Positions 11,601-23,682 of a DNA stretch of 64,000 nucleotides are shown here, piece by piece. Position numbers and translations under genes: made by a program. This DNA is from Globodera rostochiensis (taxonomy: Eukaryota > Nematoda > Chromadorea > Rhabditida > Heteroderidae): positions 2,118,142-2,182,141 of the forward strand of contig JAEVLN010000005.1 of NCBI GenBank assembly GCA_018350325.1, read 5' to 3'. Positions within the stretch are counted from its first letter, which is position 1, and each line of letters starts with the position of its first letter. The notes beneath the pieces were generated by a model that did no database searches, was not told the DNA's origin, and saw only the letters and a list, made by a program, of their open reading frames with translations.

Positions 11601-12905
11601 TCCGACTTGTTTTGTTAAATTAACTGACTTTGTAAACATTTTGAGGTTCCACGTCCGGAATCTTTTTGCGCAGACGTCGACACCGTCAAGGACATTCCGA
11701 AGTTGGAGGACAAGGCAAAAGTTTGGCGAGAAATGGCTTCTGCGGCCGAATCGGGATGGGACTTCAGCTGTAAGTGTGGGGGGGGGGGGGGGGGGAGGGG
11801 TCCCTCATTAGCAACAGAAGGTCGAAGACCAATTCAGCCCGGTGGATTGAGGAGGACGTCGGCTCCAAAGAACCGTGGAAGTTGACCAGGTTGATGATTA
11901 CGTCGATTGTGCCGGTGGATTTGAACGCGCTGATTTGCGGGAACTTCGAGATGCTCGCTCATCTGTTCCTCCAAATTGGTTAATAATTGTCAAGCATTTG
12001 CCAAATGTTCCCTTCTCATCAAGGCGACAAAACCAAAGCCGCTCAGTACCACAACGACTTCCAAACGTTTCGGGAGGATGTGCAAAATCTTTTCTACAGT
12101 GACGGCGGATGGTTCGACTACAACCTAAAAACCGGCAAATTGAACAAGAAGTACTACGCGAGCATTGTGGTGCCGCTGTTTGCGCGGTGTTACCACGCCG
12201 TCGATGTGGAGGAGACAGAACGGATGTTCGCAAAGTTGGAGCAGTTCGACAACGTGCTGACTCATCCCTTTGGAGTGCCGACGAGGTGAATTAGCCAAAG
12301 GCACAATTTACCCAAAATAGCATTACAGCACAATCAACACCGAACAACAATGGGACTTCCCCAATATTTGGCCGGTAGGGAGTGGGAAAGGCTGTTCGAA
12401 TGCACGTCCCCTTACCCCCTTAAGCCGTTGGCCCACATGCTCGTCGAAAGCTTGCGCCGGTCGGGCAGCCAAAAGTACTGTAATCAACAACAATGCATTT
12501 CGTTACGGTAACTCATTAACAGAATGGAGGAAAAGGCCAAGGAAATTGCACGACGATGGGTGTCCGCCAACTACGAATTGTACACTTCTTGTGGACAACA
12601 CATGTGGGAAAAAATTGCGGCGGACAATGGCAATCCCGGCATAGGAGGGGAGTACATAGTTCAAGTGAGCGGTTTATTAAAGCGAAAACATTCTAACAAA
12701 TAATCATCGGCTTTCCGAGCAGTTTACCCTTTCCCTTATGGCATTTCAGATCGGCTTTGGATGGGCCAACGGCGGCGTCCTGGATCTGTTGGTGACGTAT
12801 GGGGATGAGATCACAAAGCTCCCAGGACTTCCAGAAGTGAAGGAAACTTGTAAGGGAAAGGCAAAGCTTTTGGATCAAGAGCCGGATGTGTTCCCCCTGC
12901 CTTAA
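8672..12905 (+). CDS. Trehalase (GH37), secreted or membrane-exposed
   Basis: Hydrolyses trehalose to two glucose molecules. Exons read: 8672-8911 (signal peptide with a leucine-rich core, residues about 8-25), 9127-9353 ([11 protein letters not shown]), 9474-9600, 9663-9786 (trehalase signature [15 protein letters not shown]), 10057 to about 10180 ([18 protein letters not shown]), 11391-11463, 11510-11599, 11646-11769 (PRPES then ESGWDFS), 11838-11978, 12024-12285, 12329-12374 (second signature, QQWDFPN), 12425-12474, 12523-12664 (GGEYIVQ) and 12750-12905 (GFGWANG, stop TAA). All junction phases checked agree. The general acid Asp (ESGWDFS) and base Glu (GGEY) of the family are conserved, so the enzyme looks active. 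A 1.1-kb satellite fills the intron after exon 5. Nematodes use trehalose as blood sugar and stress protectant. No GPI-type C-terminal hydrophobic tail is seen. Confidence 0.95.
9908..9985. repeat. Tandem duplication in a trehalase intron
   Basis: The block cctaaaaagcggcatcatcc followed by gacccccgagggg occurs twice in succession within the intron after exon 4. No other function is apparent. Confidence 0.85.
10208..11340. repeat. 21-bp satellite array in a trehalase intron, about 54 copies
   Basis: The unit is tagacatcaattcttacaaa plus one base, with a strict 21-bp period. Most units are identical; a few variants (aaacatc, atcaggtctaac, short units near 10430-10500) sit near the left end and around 11085. 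It lies wholly between the exon encoding GFVPNGG and the exon starting at 11391. A short open frame across it is an artefact of the period being a multiple of three. Confidence 0.97.
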
Positions 12906-13520
12906 CCAAAATAGTCAACTCATATATTTTGTAAAATTTAACGTTGAAAAAAGCTTTTACATTTATGTACAAGCCTTTGACTGTGCTGTGCACCGACAGT
13001 CCCTCCCACCCCCCTCCACCCGCCAGCCAGCACCCAGACGGTCCTCCGACGATTTCGCCCTTACCCCCCCCCCTTTCCCATCAACCCGCCCGCCCCATTG
13101 CTCTTCGCCTCCGCCTCCCTCCGTCCAGCAGACAGCCGCCGACAAAGAACGAAGGGAGGGAGAAAAGGAGGGGAAGGGAGGGAGGAAAGGAGGAGAGGAA
13201 CGTCTGTCCGCTCGCCCCTTTCTTCTTCCCAGCCGATGACTGACTAGTTTAGCCAGCTGGTTGGAGGCAAATAAAGAGAATTTGTTTGAGGGAGCAGAGA
13301 AAGGGGGGTGGGGATGTGAAAAATAGGAGGAGGAGAGGGCGAGAGAGTGATAGACAGCGCGCGAATGACCCTCTGTGTTCTCTTCCCACGCTCTTTTTTT
13401 CCTCTCTCTCTCTTCCTTCGCATTATTCTCTCGCATTTCTCTTACTCTAAACGCACCGAAAAAAGTTATTTTGTAAAGGTTGATAATTCGCACGAAAAGG
13501 ACGAGAATACTCATCTCGAA
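12906..13520. other. Non-coding stretch after trehalase
   Basis: No gene is recognised. The stretch is CT-rich on the plus strand before about 13140 and GA-rich after that. Long frames on both strands are compositional artefacts. The trehalase 3' UTR should occupy the first part. Confidence 0.5.
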
Positions 13521-13529
13521 GGGAGGGAG

Positions 13530-14310
13530 GGAGAGCCCACTGTCTCCCCCCCCCCTTCCCAGTGTCTCCCCCCCCCCTACTCTCTCCTCCCCCCTACTCT
13601 CTCCCCTCATTCCCATTCCCCCCCCCCCTCCCCCTACTCTCTCTTTCGTCCGTCTCTCCCCCCCCCCCCCTACTCTCTCGTACTTTCGTCCGTCCCCCCC
13701 CCTACGCTCTCCCCTCCTTCCAACGTCCCCTGTCCCCCCCCCCTACTCTCTCCCCTCCTTCCCACTCTCTCCTCCCCTCTTCCTGTCGTCCGTCTCTCCC
13801 CTCCTTCCCAACGTCCCCTGTCCCCCCCCCTACTCTCTCCCTCCTTCCCAACGTCCCCTGTCCCCCCCCCCTACTCTCTCCCCTCCTTCCCAACGTCCCT
13901 GTCCCCCCCCCTACTCTCTCCCCTCCTTCCCACTCTCTCCTCCCCTCTGTCCTGTCGCCGTCTCTCCCCTCCTTCCCAACGTCCCCTGTCCCCCCCCCTA
14001 CTCTCTCCCCTCCTTCCAACGTCCCCTGTCCCCCCCCCCTACTCTCTCCCCTCCTTCCCAACGTCCCCTGTCCCCCCCCTACTCTCTCCCCTCCTTCCCA
14101 ACGTCCCCTGTCCCCCCCTACTCTCTCCCCTCCTCCCACTCTCTCCTCCCCTCTGTCCTGTCGTCCGTCTCTCCCCTCTTCCCAACGTCCCCCGTCCCCC
14201 CCCCCTACTCTCTCCCCTCCTCCCAACGTCCCCTGTCCCCCCCTACTCTCTCCCCTCCTTCCCACTCTCTCCTCCCCTCTGTCCTGTCGTCCGTCTCTCC
14301 CCTCCTTTCC
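13530..14310. repeat. CT-rich minisatellite
   Basis: Repeats of ccctactctctcccctcctt, cccaacgtcccctgtccccc and cactctctcctcccctctgt recur in variable order, giving a higher-order array. Proline/serine/leucine-rich frames in all three plus-strand phases (up to 357 codons) are artefacts of composition. The C runs make it strongly strand-asymmetric. Confidence 0.93.
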
Positions 14311-15384
14311 ATTCTTTCCTCCGCTCATTTGCTTATCAAACAAAGGCTCGTTTTGCCCCCTCTCCTGCACTATTTTCTGCCCTTTCGAAGGGAAAGAGTG
14401 TGGGAACTGGACTTTCATAGAGAAATGAAGAGAGAAGAAAAGAATTCTTCCACAGAGAATACATAAAGTAACAAAAATTTGGTTTGTGTCGCACGCACAT
14501 CAGCAGCAGACACCGACCATTCTCTCACATCCATCGCCTTCACCCCTTCCCTTCCCCTGTGTTGGGTATGCATCGGCGTGTGGAGAGGGGGGAGAGGGGA
14601 AGGGGGGGGGGGGGGCTTGGTCTCCTCCCCCTACACGCCCACATCCAACCAACCAGTCCCCTCCCCCGCCACAGCCTTCACATCCCCATCTCCTATCTCT
14701 CTTTAAATTCTTCCACCATCACAGACCAACCCCCTAAACCTACACTTCTCCATCCGTCCATCCAACACATCTTTTATCCATCAAATCTATCGAGTCTAAC
14801 ATTTTCGAATCCGAAACCCGTATTCTGAATTATCTTTGTCAGAATAAGTAAAAGCACCAATGATCAGATCTTTTCCTGCGTTGATTTTGGCAGGTTCGTC
14901 CCCACCCTCGCATTTAGGTCCCCTCACATTGATTTTGCGAGGGCTGTGTGAACGGAAGCGAGCGCGGGGGGGGGGGGAGGGGGGTGGATGACTGACGCGT
15001 CGACACACATCCGGTGCTTCTCCGGCCTTTGCTACACTGCCACTGCACTCGCTGCGCAGCCCCCCCCCCTCCCCTCTTAACCATAGTAAAAAAACCCCCT
15101 CCTCCCAATCAGTCTCGAATTGACGTTGGCTTTAGCCTCCAGTCATATGAATTTTACTCTAAATATCTTTAATTAAATGCCCTTTAAGTCGATTTTCCAA
15201 AGATTCTCCCCCCCCCCCCCCCTCAAACAAATTCTTAATGAAAATTGGACTCGGAGTTTCGTTTCAAAAATGTGACTTACTGAAAATAAATTATTTTAAA
15301 CTCATGTAAGGAAGCGAGAGTGGCCAGCTGGTTGGGACGGTTAAAACGCCTATGGCGGGGGTATAAGCCCTAACCATAAGGGAC
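14311..15384. other. Non-coding stretch before the tRNA-like element
   Basis: No gene is recognised. The stretch contains G or C homopolymers near 14600, 14968, 15060 and 15210, and CA/CT-rich low-complexity DNA. Confidence 0.45.
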
Positions 15385-15478
15385 GTCCCGGTAGCTCAGA
15401 CGGTAAGAGCATTGGTTTGAGTAAGAAGTTGATCACGGCACCGAGGGTCGTGGGTTCGATTCCTGCCCGTGGCTACCA
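15385..15478 (+). tRNA. tRNA-like element with internal pol III boxes
   Basis: An A box, TAGCTCAGACGG, and an exact B box, GGTTCGATTCC, are present. The 5' acceptor GTCCCGG pairs with CCGTGGC in 6 of 7 positions. The D stem GCTC/GAGC and T stem GTGGG/CCTGC form. The anticodon region is long: a TTGGT/ACCGA stem encloses 23 nt, so it is either intron-containing (apparent anticodon GAG, leucine) or a tRNA-derived SINE head. It lies 177 bp upstream of the RING gene start. Uncertain whether it is functional. Confidence 0.5.
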
Positions 15479-15525
15479 ATTTGCCCTCGTGGGTTCGATT
15501 CCTGCCCCGGGGCTACCAATTTGCC
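15449..15525 (+). repeat. Duplicated 3' half of the tRNA-like element
   Basis: The block tcgtgggttcgattcctgcc through ggctaccaatttgcc occurs at 15449-15485 and again at about 15487-15525. The second copy reads ccccggggc where the first reads cccgtggc. This gives a second B box. Confidence 0.85.
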
Positions 15526-15654
15526 TATCTTTTACTCTCATTTAGTGTTTGGATTGGCTTTATAGCTTCTGTTTTACCGCGTTGGAATTGAGACCTTTAC
15601 TTTCCTTCCTTAATTGCGTATTTGATTTGTTCAGTTAGCTGAATTGGTCAGTAA

Positions 15655-18600
15655 ATGGACTCGTACGCAACCGTCAATGGTCATGTTCATCAACAGCCAC
15701 AAACACCTGCAGATTCTTCGTCCCCTGCACCATCCGCTCGGCATAACGTGGCAGCAGCAACTCGAATCAGCAACCGAGTCACGACTCCCTATTTAGACCG
15801 AATCAGCAACCGCGCTTCGACCCCCTACCCGGAGATTGTTGAGGCAGCGGATAGTCCGTCGTCCCTTCCTTTCCACCTGACCGAATCTGCCGCGAACGCG
15901 TCCATGGAATTGCAGCAGCAACTCAACCTTATGGCACAGGTCCCTCAGTGTGATTAACGAAAGCGGTGGAATTAATGAAATAAAAGTTTTGTCATTTATA
16001 TGTTGTCACACGTGCGTCAGTTCTAATAACGCATAACCGAATAAACCCAACAGCAGGCGCGTATCTAGAAAAGTTTTTCAAAAAACATTTCGGGGAGGGG
16101 CATGCCCCCTCTGGATACGTTCCTGCCCGACAGGGCTGCGCATATCAAATTTTCTATAACGCAGTCCCGGTATTCTGTTCCCGTAAAGTCTCGGTTTTCC
16201 CAGAAGTTTCGTTCCCGTCCTACTCTACTTAATAACCATAAATGAAAACAATCGAAATAAAATTGCCAGAAAAGCAAATACTTTTAAGTCTGTTTTAGGC
16301 TATTGCAATACAAAATGCACCGTCAGCTAGTTCGGCGACATTGACACTGCTTTCTCAACAGTCCACAGCTAATTCTGCCACAAATTTGAGAGGCGCGTCT
16401 AATTCTGGACTTTCCAACATGCTCGACCAGTACATATCGGCCACTGCTGCAGCAGCGGTTACTGCCATTCAACAGCAACAGGTCTTTTTCCTTTGGCGTG
16501 CTGCTCGGCTAAATTATCAACGGTCGATTTCAGCGCGTTAGACAAGGGCATTTCTGGGAAGTTTTTCGGGAGGGGGGGGGGGATAATTTGAAAAAACGTC
16601 AATCGTTAGGGGGGCATTTTGAATTTTATTGCTTTTTTCGAAAAAAGCCTGATTTAGGGGTGTATTTTTGCGGCACTGCCCCCCCCCTCTTCAAACACCA
16701 TAACTCCTTTGACAACAAATTTTACAAAAGCGGACTTTGCTTCATTAACTTTGAGACTGTCAGAAAATAAAATGCTCGAAATGCTTACCTGTACTGCTGT
16801 CCTTTCTTCATTGGGACTCAATCGGCTCAAATGACGTCTGATCGACTTCCCCCACGCCTAGATCGATTTCTCTTCGAGAGCTATTGATTGATACCATATT
16901 TGCCCCGATTAGTCAAGTGCGGAATAAGTCAAGATATCCTTTTACTAACATAAGGACATGGAGCTCAACATAATTAGGGGTCCAATTAAAGGGGCATTTT
17001 AAAATGAAATTTTGTACTGAAGTGTCTTTTTTACGTGAGAAATAATTTATGGTACTCAAATAGCTCTAAAAAGCCATTTCCGCACCTTGGGGGCTAGTTT
17101 TTCGAGCATAGCTCTAGTCGAGACGAAGCGATTGTATCATTTGCGCCTAATGACATCTTTAAAAGGACTGGTGGCCTGCGCCTAACTTGTTTCATAGTTG
17201 CTTTCGCGCGAGATTTTTACAGTTCTTTCGCTAGAATACCGAAAACATTTACTCCCATAAACGACATTTTCCGCTAATTATAAAATTACCTTCAGCTTCA
17301 ACTCGCTCATCTTGCCGTGGCGCCATATAATCAGCAGATTGCCACCGTTTCGTCCACCCCGGCGACCGTCGCCAACCTTCCGGCCCCATTGGCCGCTTAT
17401 TTGCAAACGGCGGCTTCTTCACAGCCTTCGCCAGTGGACGCAGCCATTCAGTTGCTCCAACATACGCAGGACAACGCATCGTCGGCGGGCCAACCTCAGA
17501 CCAATCCGACAATGTCCCTCTTTTCGACACTATGTCCATGCAATGTGTCGGCCATTGATGCGACTGCCACCACACCGTGCCCTTTTCACTCGCAGCAGCA
17601 CAACAACGATGGCGGCAGCAGCAACTCACAACAGGCGAGTGCCAATGTACCGTTGGTCACTATTGGAGGGCCGCCAGCGCAACTTGGCCAGCAACAGCGC
17701 CAACACACGGCCATTCTGGTACGGGTCAAATCAATATTCACATTTCATCATTCATCGCGTCGCATTTAGGTCGGCGTGACGCAATCGAATTCTTCCATCG
17801 GACAGCAACGCCTACGTTCGAGCAGTATCATTCAACATCCGCCGTCAAGTGCTGCCGTAGGTCTGGCAGCCGCTATACAATCACATCGCATGGCGCGCTC
17901 TTCGCTGAAGCGTCCATCAAATGGTGCAACGACTGCAAGCGCAGCGTCAGTGAACGGCCCTGCTGAAGAGGAGGGCATTCTCTCCGGAACTGCCGCAGCG
18001 GTTCACGTTTCGTCACCCCCTCCCCTGCTAATTTCGCCTAATGCGACCTCAGTCCGCCTGTCAAGCGGACTCGGCCATTTACATGACGACGATGGGGGAG
18101 GTTCTACATTAATGGAAATATGAAATAAACTTTTGGTTTAGGCCCTAGCCGAGGTCCCAAGTTGCGCCGGTTGGCATCCTTTGGAGAAATGATTGCCTCT
18201 GAAGGCGAAATAACGCCTCGAACCCAATTTTCTGGTCACGTGGCAACATCGGATTTAACAGAATTTCGCGCCCCATCCGTCGCAAGCGCATCAACTGCTG
18301 TCACAAGTGTTGCCGCCGCAATTGTTCAGTTGCAGCAACAGGCGGTAACTGAACTTTTTCCAAAAAAAGAAAAAATGGCCGAGAGCTAAATAAGCATGTT
18401 ATTTATTCCTAATAATTTCCATTCTGTGCTTCTTTATTTATTCCTAATAATTTCCATTCTATGCTTCTTTATTTATTCCTAATAATTTCCATTCTGTGCT
18501 TCTATTTCGTTTTCCTTTCGTTCAGGCGGTCGCTGCCCTTCCTTCGGCTGTCACTTTCTTTTCGTCCTTGGCGAGTGCTTCGCCCCCTTCGACGGCCATT

Positions 18601-20663
18601 GCTAACTCTCACCATCACCAGCAACAGCATAATCTGCTGTCCCATCATTCACCCACCAGGGATACGGCACTCTCTTCGCCGCCGTCCGTCGCTACGCCTG
18701 TCGCTGATCCAACAACAGCCTCTTTGGCCGCCGAGTTGGGTACGTCTTCCGCGTCTCTTTCTGCAGGCGTTGAGCAAATCGTCGCCGCGGCGTTAAATGC
18801 GGCGACCGTCGCAAATGCTGCATTCTCCCCACAAACGATCGCAGCAATGGCCGCGGCCACGGCATTTCCACCTCAAAATGCGACCGCTGCCCCTCAGTGC
18901 GCAGTATGTGCAGCTGCTGCTTGCCAATCCAGGATGGTCTGTGTCTACCTCATTTCGCCACTCAGTTTCATAACTATGAATTGTTCAAGGGACCTTCGAT
19001 GGCGGCTGCGGTCACCGCCTGCAGCTGTCTTCATCACCACCACCATCATTTGCACTGTCATCACAATGCTTTGGTGCCCCCTCCGCCGTTCCCCGTGTGT
19101 TCTCTTTGCAATTACGTGGCCAGCAGTGGCAGTCCCTCCCCATCGACGACTACCATGCCGCAACTTCAGAATCAACACTCGTCGAATTCGGTCAGAATTC
19201 TTACCCCTTTTAACAATAAAAACCTGTTCAGAACTACTTGAATAATTCCAACAATAGCTGCATAAACGCAACTGGCACTTCCTTTGTCGGCAACTCTCAT
19301 GGCACCAACAGAAACAATGCCAGTGGGGGCGTTAGCACTTCGCTTCAGCCGACAGCACAAATTGTGCCCATTGCACAGCGTTACTTAGCGATGAATCCTT
19401 CGGCGTTGATGGGCAACAACAACAACAGCGGCGGCGGCGGTGGTAATGAACGGGTTCCGCTGTCGAATAACATCAGTGCAAATGTGAACATTCACGCAAG
19501 TGCCGGAGGGTCCTCCGCCGCAATGGCGGCCGCAGCCGCACTCTCTCCATCCACCGTCACTGCTATGTTGCTGAACAGTGCTGCTGCCATGGGACAGCAT
19601 AATCATCTGCCACAACTGGTCCAAACATCGCCATCCATTTATAGGTGCGAGTCGAAATAATAAACACACGATTATTTGTTGTTTTAAGTCTCCAACGAAA
19701 TTTGGCGATGAGTGACTTCGCCACTTCACAACAGACTTTGCCAAATATTACGTCAATGCAGCAGAGTTTACTCGTTAATCGCATGGCTCAACAGGAACGC
19801 GAACGGGAGGCTATTAACCATTTCTACCAGCAACAGCAACAAAGGACCGCCGCTGTAAATGCTGCGGCCGCAGCTGCAGCCGCCTCTCAACAGCACCATC
19901 TAATGCGACCTCTGATAATGGTGCCGAGGTTACCGTCGCAAATGGATTTGGTGTGTTTTGGTTTTCCTTTCTCTTCATTTAATTTATTGAAGGCCAATGT
20001 CCTGCTCTTGCACAACTCGGGAAACGTCGGCGATGCTGCAACTTTGGTTCTAAATGGTAGCACCAACGCCGCTTCGGCGCTTGCCCATGCGACCAATCCT
20101 CATCACATTGTGGCCAACGCAATGGCCACCGCAACTGCACCAGAACCACAGCCAGGTGGGTTATTAATTTGTACAAAAAAAGGACGTATAGGAACAGCCT
20201 GAACTTTATCCATTTACCTTTCCATTTCTTTTGGAAGGGAACGTAATGCACCTGACATACCTAGTTTGTTCTTTCCCCTTAAGTTGGTGTTTCGCTTGAT
20301 CAAATCAAGAAGCACTCACAAAAGCTGGCCTATGTGAAGGACCCTGATGTGCCGTAAGTGATTTCGTGTTCAAGACTGACCAAATCCGCTGGCTTTAGAG
20401 AACAAGAACGCGACCGGTGCACCGTTTGTTTGGCTGACTTTGATACGGGTGACGAGCTGCGGGCACTGAATTGTACGCATTTGTTTCATACGGAATGCAT
20501 CGACCGGTGGCTTCAATACAACAAAAAGTGTCCAGTATGCCGAGTGGACATGGACAAAGGCGGTGCGGGAAGCAGTGCGACGGCAGCCGAAGCTGCCGTC
20601 ATGCTCAATGCGTATGCAGCAGCCGCAGCGGCTTCTGCAACGTCGAGTACAACGAGTTGCTGA
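15655..20663 (+). CDS. RING-H2 E3 ubiquitin ligase with long low-complexity region
   Basis: A multi-exon gene. Exons begin at 15655 (MDSYATVNGHVHQQ), about 16298, 17296, 17770, 18142, 18526, 18966 (after a GTATGT intron from 18904), 19234, 19688, 19993, 20284 and 20399. The first about 900 residues are rich in Ala, Gln, Ser, Asn and His, with poly-Ala, poly-Gln and poly-His runs and no folded domain that I recognise. The C-terminus has a classical RING-H2: CTVC, then NCTHLFHTECIDRW, then CPVCRVD, that is C-C-C-H-H-C-C-C zinc ligands. Just before it is DQIKKHSQKLAYVKDPDVP. RING-H2 proteins recruit an E2 and transfer ubiquitin. The RING most resembles the Arkadia/RNF38-like group, but the exact orthologue is not clear. 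Some internal splice borders are inferred. Confidence 0.85.
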
Positions 20664-22674
20664 TAATGAAAGTCGATGGTCGGTTGAAATGCCAATTGTA
20701 AGAACCAACGGGTAAAAGAAGATTGTTTGGAAGATACGTTTATTCTATGCTTAATCTCCGGTAAACTTCGATTGCGACCCAGGACCGTAGCCAAAGAGTG
20801 TCGATTCTAAAAATAAATGAGAATCGGGCATCGGACTTTTCTTAAGAAGATTCGACATTTATATAAATCAATTCGGTCTCTAGTGCACGAATATGAAAAT
20901 ATTTGCAGAAAAGCGCTGGACTGAAGTGCTTATTTCAACGGTGACTCAGTTGTCCATTGCTTAACAAGTCGTAAAAATACCAAAAAAAAACTTGTAGATT
21001 TTGAAATGTATAGTGTCTAAAACGAATATGACAATGAAATATTGCATATAATAACATGCGATCGATTTTGAACCGGTTAAAGCATTTAAACTCCGAAAGC
21101 ATAAAAAGCATATACCTAAAGAAGTAAAGGGCCCAAAGGGAATGATTTTTTGAATTTGATCATTCTAAACCGATTTATTAATGGTTTAAACGTTATCTCG
21201 CCTGACATGCAATATTCTTTTAGCTTGTTTAAAACCCTATCAATTTTTTGGTAATTTTATGCAATGGCCAACTGAGGCCCATTGCTTCGTTTTCAGGTTC
21301 TTGCATTAGAGACCGAGAGGATTCGGTCGATTTCGAGGATCTTGGCTACGACTTCTGCTGCGACAATTCTGTATTGTACATTCAGCTAAAATAAACTCGC
21401 TCTTTGACTTTGTTGCATGGAAGCAGACAATTTTTGATTTCTTTAATTTGGGAAAGAATAAAAACTGATTTATTATTATAAATATTTTTACACAGTTTTT
21501 CTTGTGAAATCGGATTGTTTTGTCGCTATGACCGTATTTTACATAGTAGTAGCTAAGTATGTATACGGTTCCAAAATTGTCCGTTTCATTGGTCGTAACT
21601 CGACGGTTCAGTGTCCATTACAATATCGTCCAGGGCTTCTGGTTCTATTCTGACTCCAGCCAAATATCCTTTTGTGCTTTGTTACTCTAAATTTTCAATG
21701 TTTATGTTTACAATTTGTTCGTATCCCTCCCCATTTTCGAGTAATGAAAAATTCTCCGATTGTTTGATTTCTCGTCTATGCTCCCGTCCCTTTTGCTGTT
21801 CCAACTGCATATAAATTTGTTCATATTGACTTAGGTATCCGACCACCGCCCTCCCAAAACATTTTGGTGGTGGCTGATTATGCAATTTCACTCTCAGACA
21901 ATGTTCTTCCCAGCTCTCTTCCCATTCGTCGCCTCTAACGGTTGTTGTCCAGAGAATGGACAACATTTGGTGATTGTTGATGAACAGAACCATTCTCTTT
22001 CAGAACAACTGCTGGTTAGTCGTTAAGACTGATTGATTGTCTTATTTACCACCCATTCATTAACCATTTGAAATAACCAAGTCAATAATGATGTAGAATT
22101 GGCATTATTTTTCATCTCATTTACACCAATACAATAACCATGGAAAGCAAAAGGAGTATAAGTGTTAGTTCCTTCCTCCCCCTCACATATTTTATTAACT
22201 CTCCCTTGCTGCTTATTGTTTGTCCATTATTAGAGCTGTGATTGATTACCCACATAAATGCGTATTGATTGGATTAAATAAATATTTAATGATTAAATTG
22301 TTCGCACATTGCGTACGAAAAACGATGGGACGGGAAACACTCTGCATCGACCAAAGATTTATATTACAAGCAATCCTTTCAAATATTAATTCACCCTCCG
22401 ACTTTTGGCAAAAAAAATATTTAAAACAGCATCAGACTGTTAAAAAAGCAGCATTGAGCACCAAAAAGCAGCAAATGAACAAGGTTATGACCATGACTCA
22501 GAAAACAATGAAAAGTCCAATTTTTACACTTTCATTTATAAGTTTTTAATAGAGCATCGAACCGTCTCAATGTTGCTGATATATACATATGTATCTTCTA
22601 ATCATTTAGAGCTTTTGAATAAAGATTATGAAGATTGGTCAGTCTTGAAAAAAATAAGCTGCTAAACGTTCCTG
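20664..22674. other. Gene-poor AT-rich stretch
   Basis: No gene is firmly recognised. A plus-strand exon-like segment at 21297-21393 follows a TTTTCAG acceptor and reads SCIRDREDSVDFEDLGYDF, then CCDNSVLYIQLK and a stop; it could be a lost or alternative 3' exon. A minus-strand frame at 21682-21993 reads GDEWEESWEEHCLRVKLHNQ and is acidic and uninterrupted, but unrecognised. A frame at 22220-22549 looks like AT-rich noise. Confidence 0.4.
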
Positions 22675-22684
22675 AGACGCAAAT

Positions 22685-23082
22685 AGAGTAGGCCGGGATC
22701 GGGCGGGATTATCCCATTTTTTGGAATCCCGATCCCGGTTTGAAAAGTCGTAATCCCCATCCCGGTTTTTTAAAAAGCGAAATCCCGATCTCGGTAGGGT
22801 CGGGATTATCGGGATAAAAATGCACCCATAAGAATGGGATTTTTGAGCGCAAATGTTCAGTTTGGTTGTGGGTTATTGTGGTGAGTGGTGGATGAAGTTT
22901 AAGTGTGGGTGGGGCCCTCCCCCCAAAAACTTAATCAGAATCTCAAAAAAATTCGGGTGGATGAGGCAACAGAAGTTGAAGATGAGAAAAATATTTTGAA
23001 TAAATTGAAAAAGCGAAATCCCGGTTCGAGATGCTGATCCCGATCCCGGTTTTTACCAAAAATCCCGATCCCGGCCTACTTT
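22685..23082. mobile_element. Inverted-repeat element, 'ggcctac' family, possible 10-bp TSD
   Basis: The left end reads agagtaggccgggatcggg and the right end, read in reverse complement, aaagtaggccgggatcggg. The interior is rich in aatcccgatcccggt words. The 10-mer agacgcaaat is present on both sides (22675-22684 and 23083-23092). A 9-10 bp duplication would fit a Mutator-like origin. No transposase frame is present. It sits inside the next, larger inverted-repeat structure. Confidence 0.7.
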
Positions 23083-23099
23083 AGACGCAAATGCCCGAA

Positions 23100-23663
23100 A
23101 CGGGCCACTAGCGTCTCGCCATTAGCGTCTCAGGGCCACTAGCGTCTCAGTACAAAAAGGGCCACTCCCGTCCCAGCCACTTTTTTTAATATTTTTTGGA
23201 CTGCAAAATTTGATTAAATATAAACCAAAATTACATTTTCGAATACTTTTTATAATTTTTTCATCTTTTAAGCTTCTAACCGCTTTTGAATAGCTTTTTT
23301 GCTTCGTCTTTGTTTATAAAGTGACATCGTTCAGTATACCACCAAAGTTTATGTAGTAGGGCAGGAATTTTAAGTTCAGAGTGGCTTAGGCCTAAGCCTA
23401 ACGAACCCCAAGCTAGGGTGGCTTAGGCCTAAGCCTAATGAACCCCTAATCCAAGGTTTCAGATTTGTTTCTAAAACATTTTTTAACAAAATCGGGTGTC
23501 TTTCTAGTAAAAGACTGAGTTTTACCTTTTAATTTGTTTTGCTAACTTGTTATTTGCTTACAAATGCTTCACAATCTGATAAAAATTTTGCTAATGAAAA
23601 TTCTAGAAACATTTTTTGTTGGTGGGACTTAGTCGGCTTTTTTTGTACTGAGACGCTAGTGGC
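23100..23663. mobile_element. Inverted-repeat (foldback) element, 'gcgtctcag' family
   Basis: The left arm carries ggccactagcgtctcagtac followed by aaaaa at about 23134-23158, preceded by two further partial copies of gccactagcgtctc. The right arm at 23637-23663 is the exact reverse complement of that word. The interior includes a tandem of ggcttaggcctaagcctaa at 23385-23450 and is otherwise AT-rich. Outer limits are unclear. Confidence 0.7.
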
Positions 23664-23682
23664 CAGACGCGAAGGTGCCAGG

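Noticed and set aside
13347..14466. Serine/proline/leucine-rich frames of 288-357 codons
   Set aside because: A composition artefact of the CT-rich array, open in all three plus phases and on the minus strand.
22220..22549. 109-codon plus-strand frame
   Set aside because: It lies in AT-rich gene-poor DNA, carries no domain and looks like chance.
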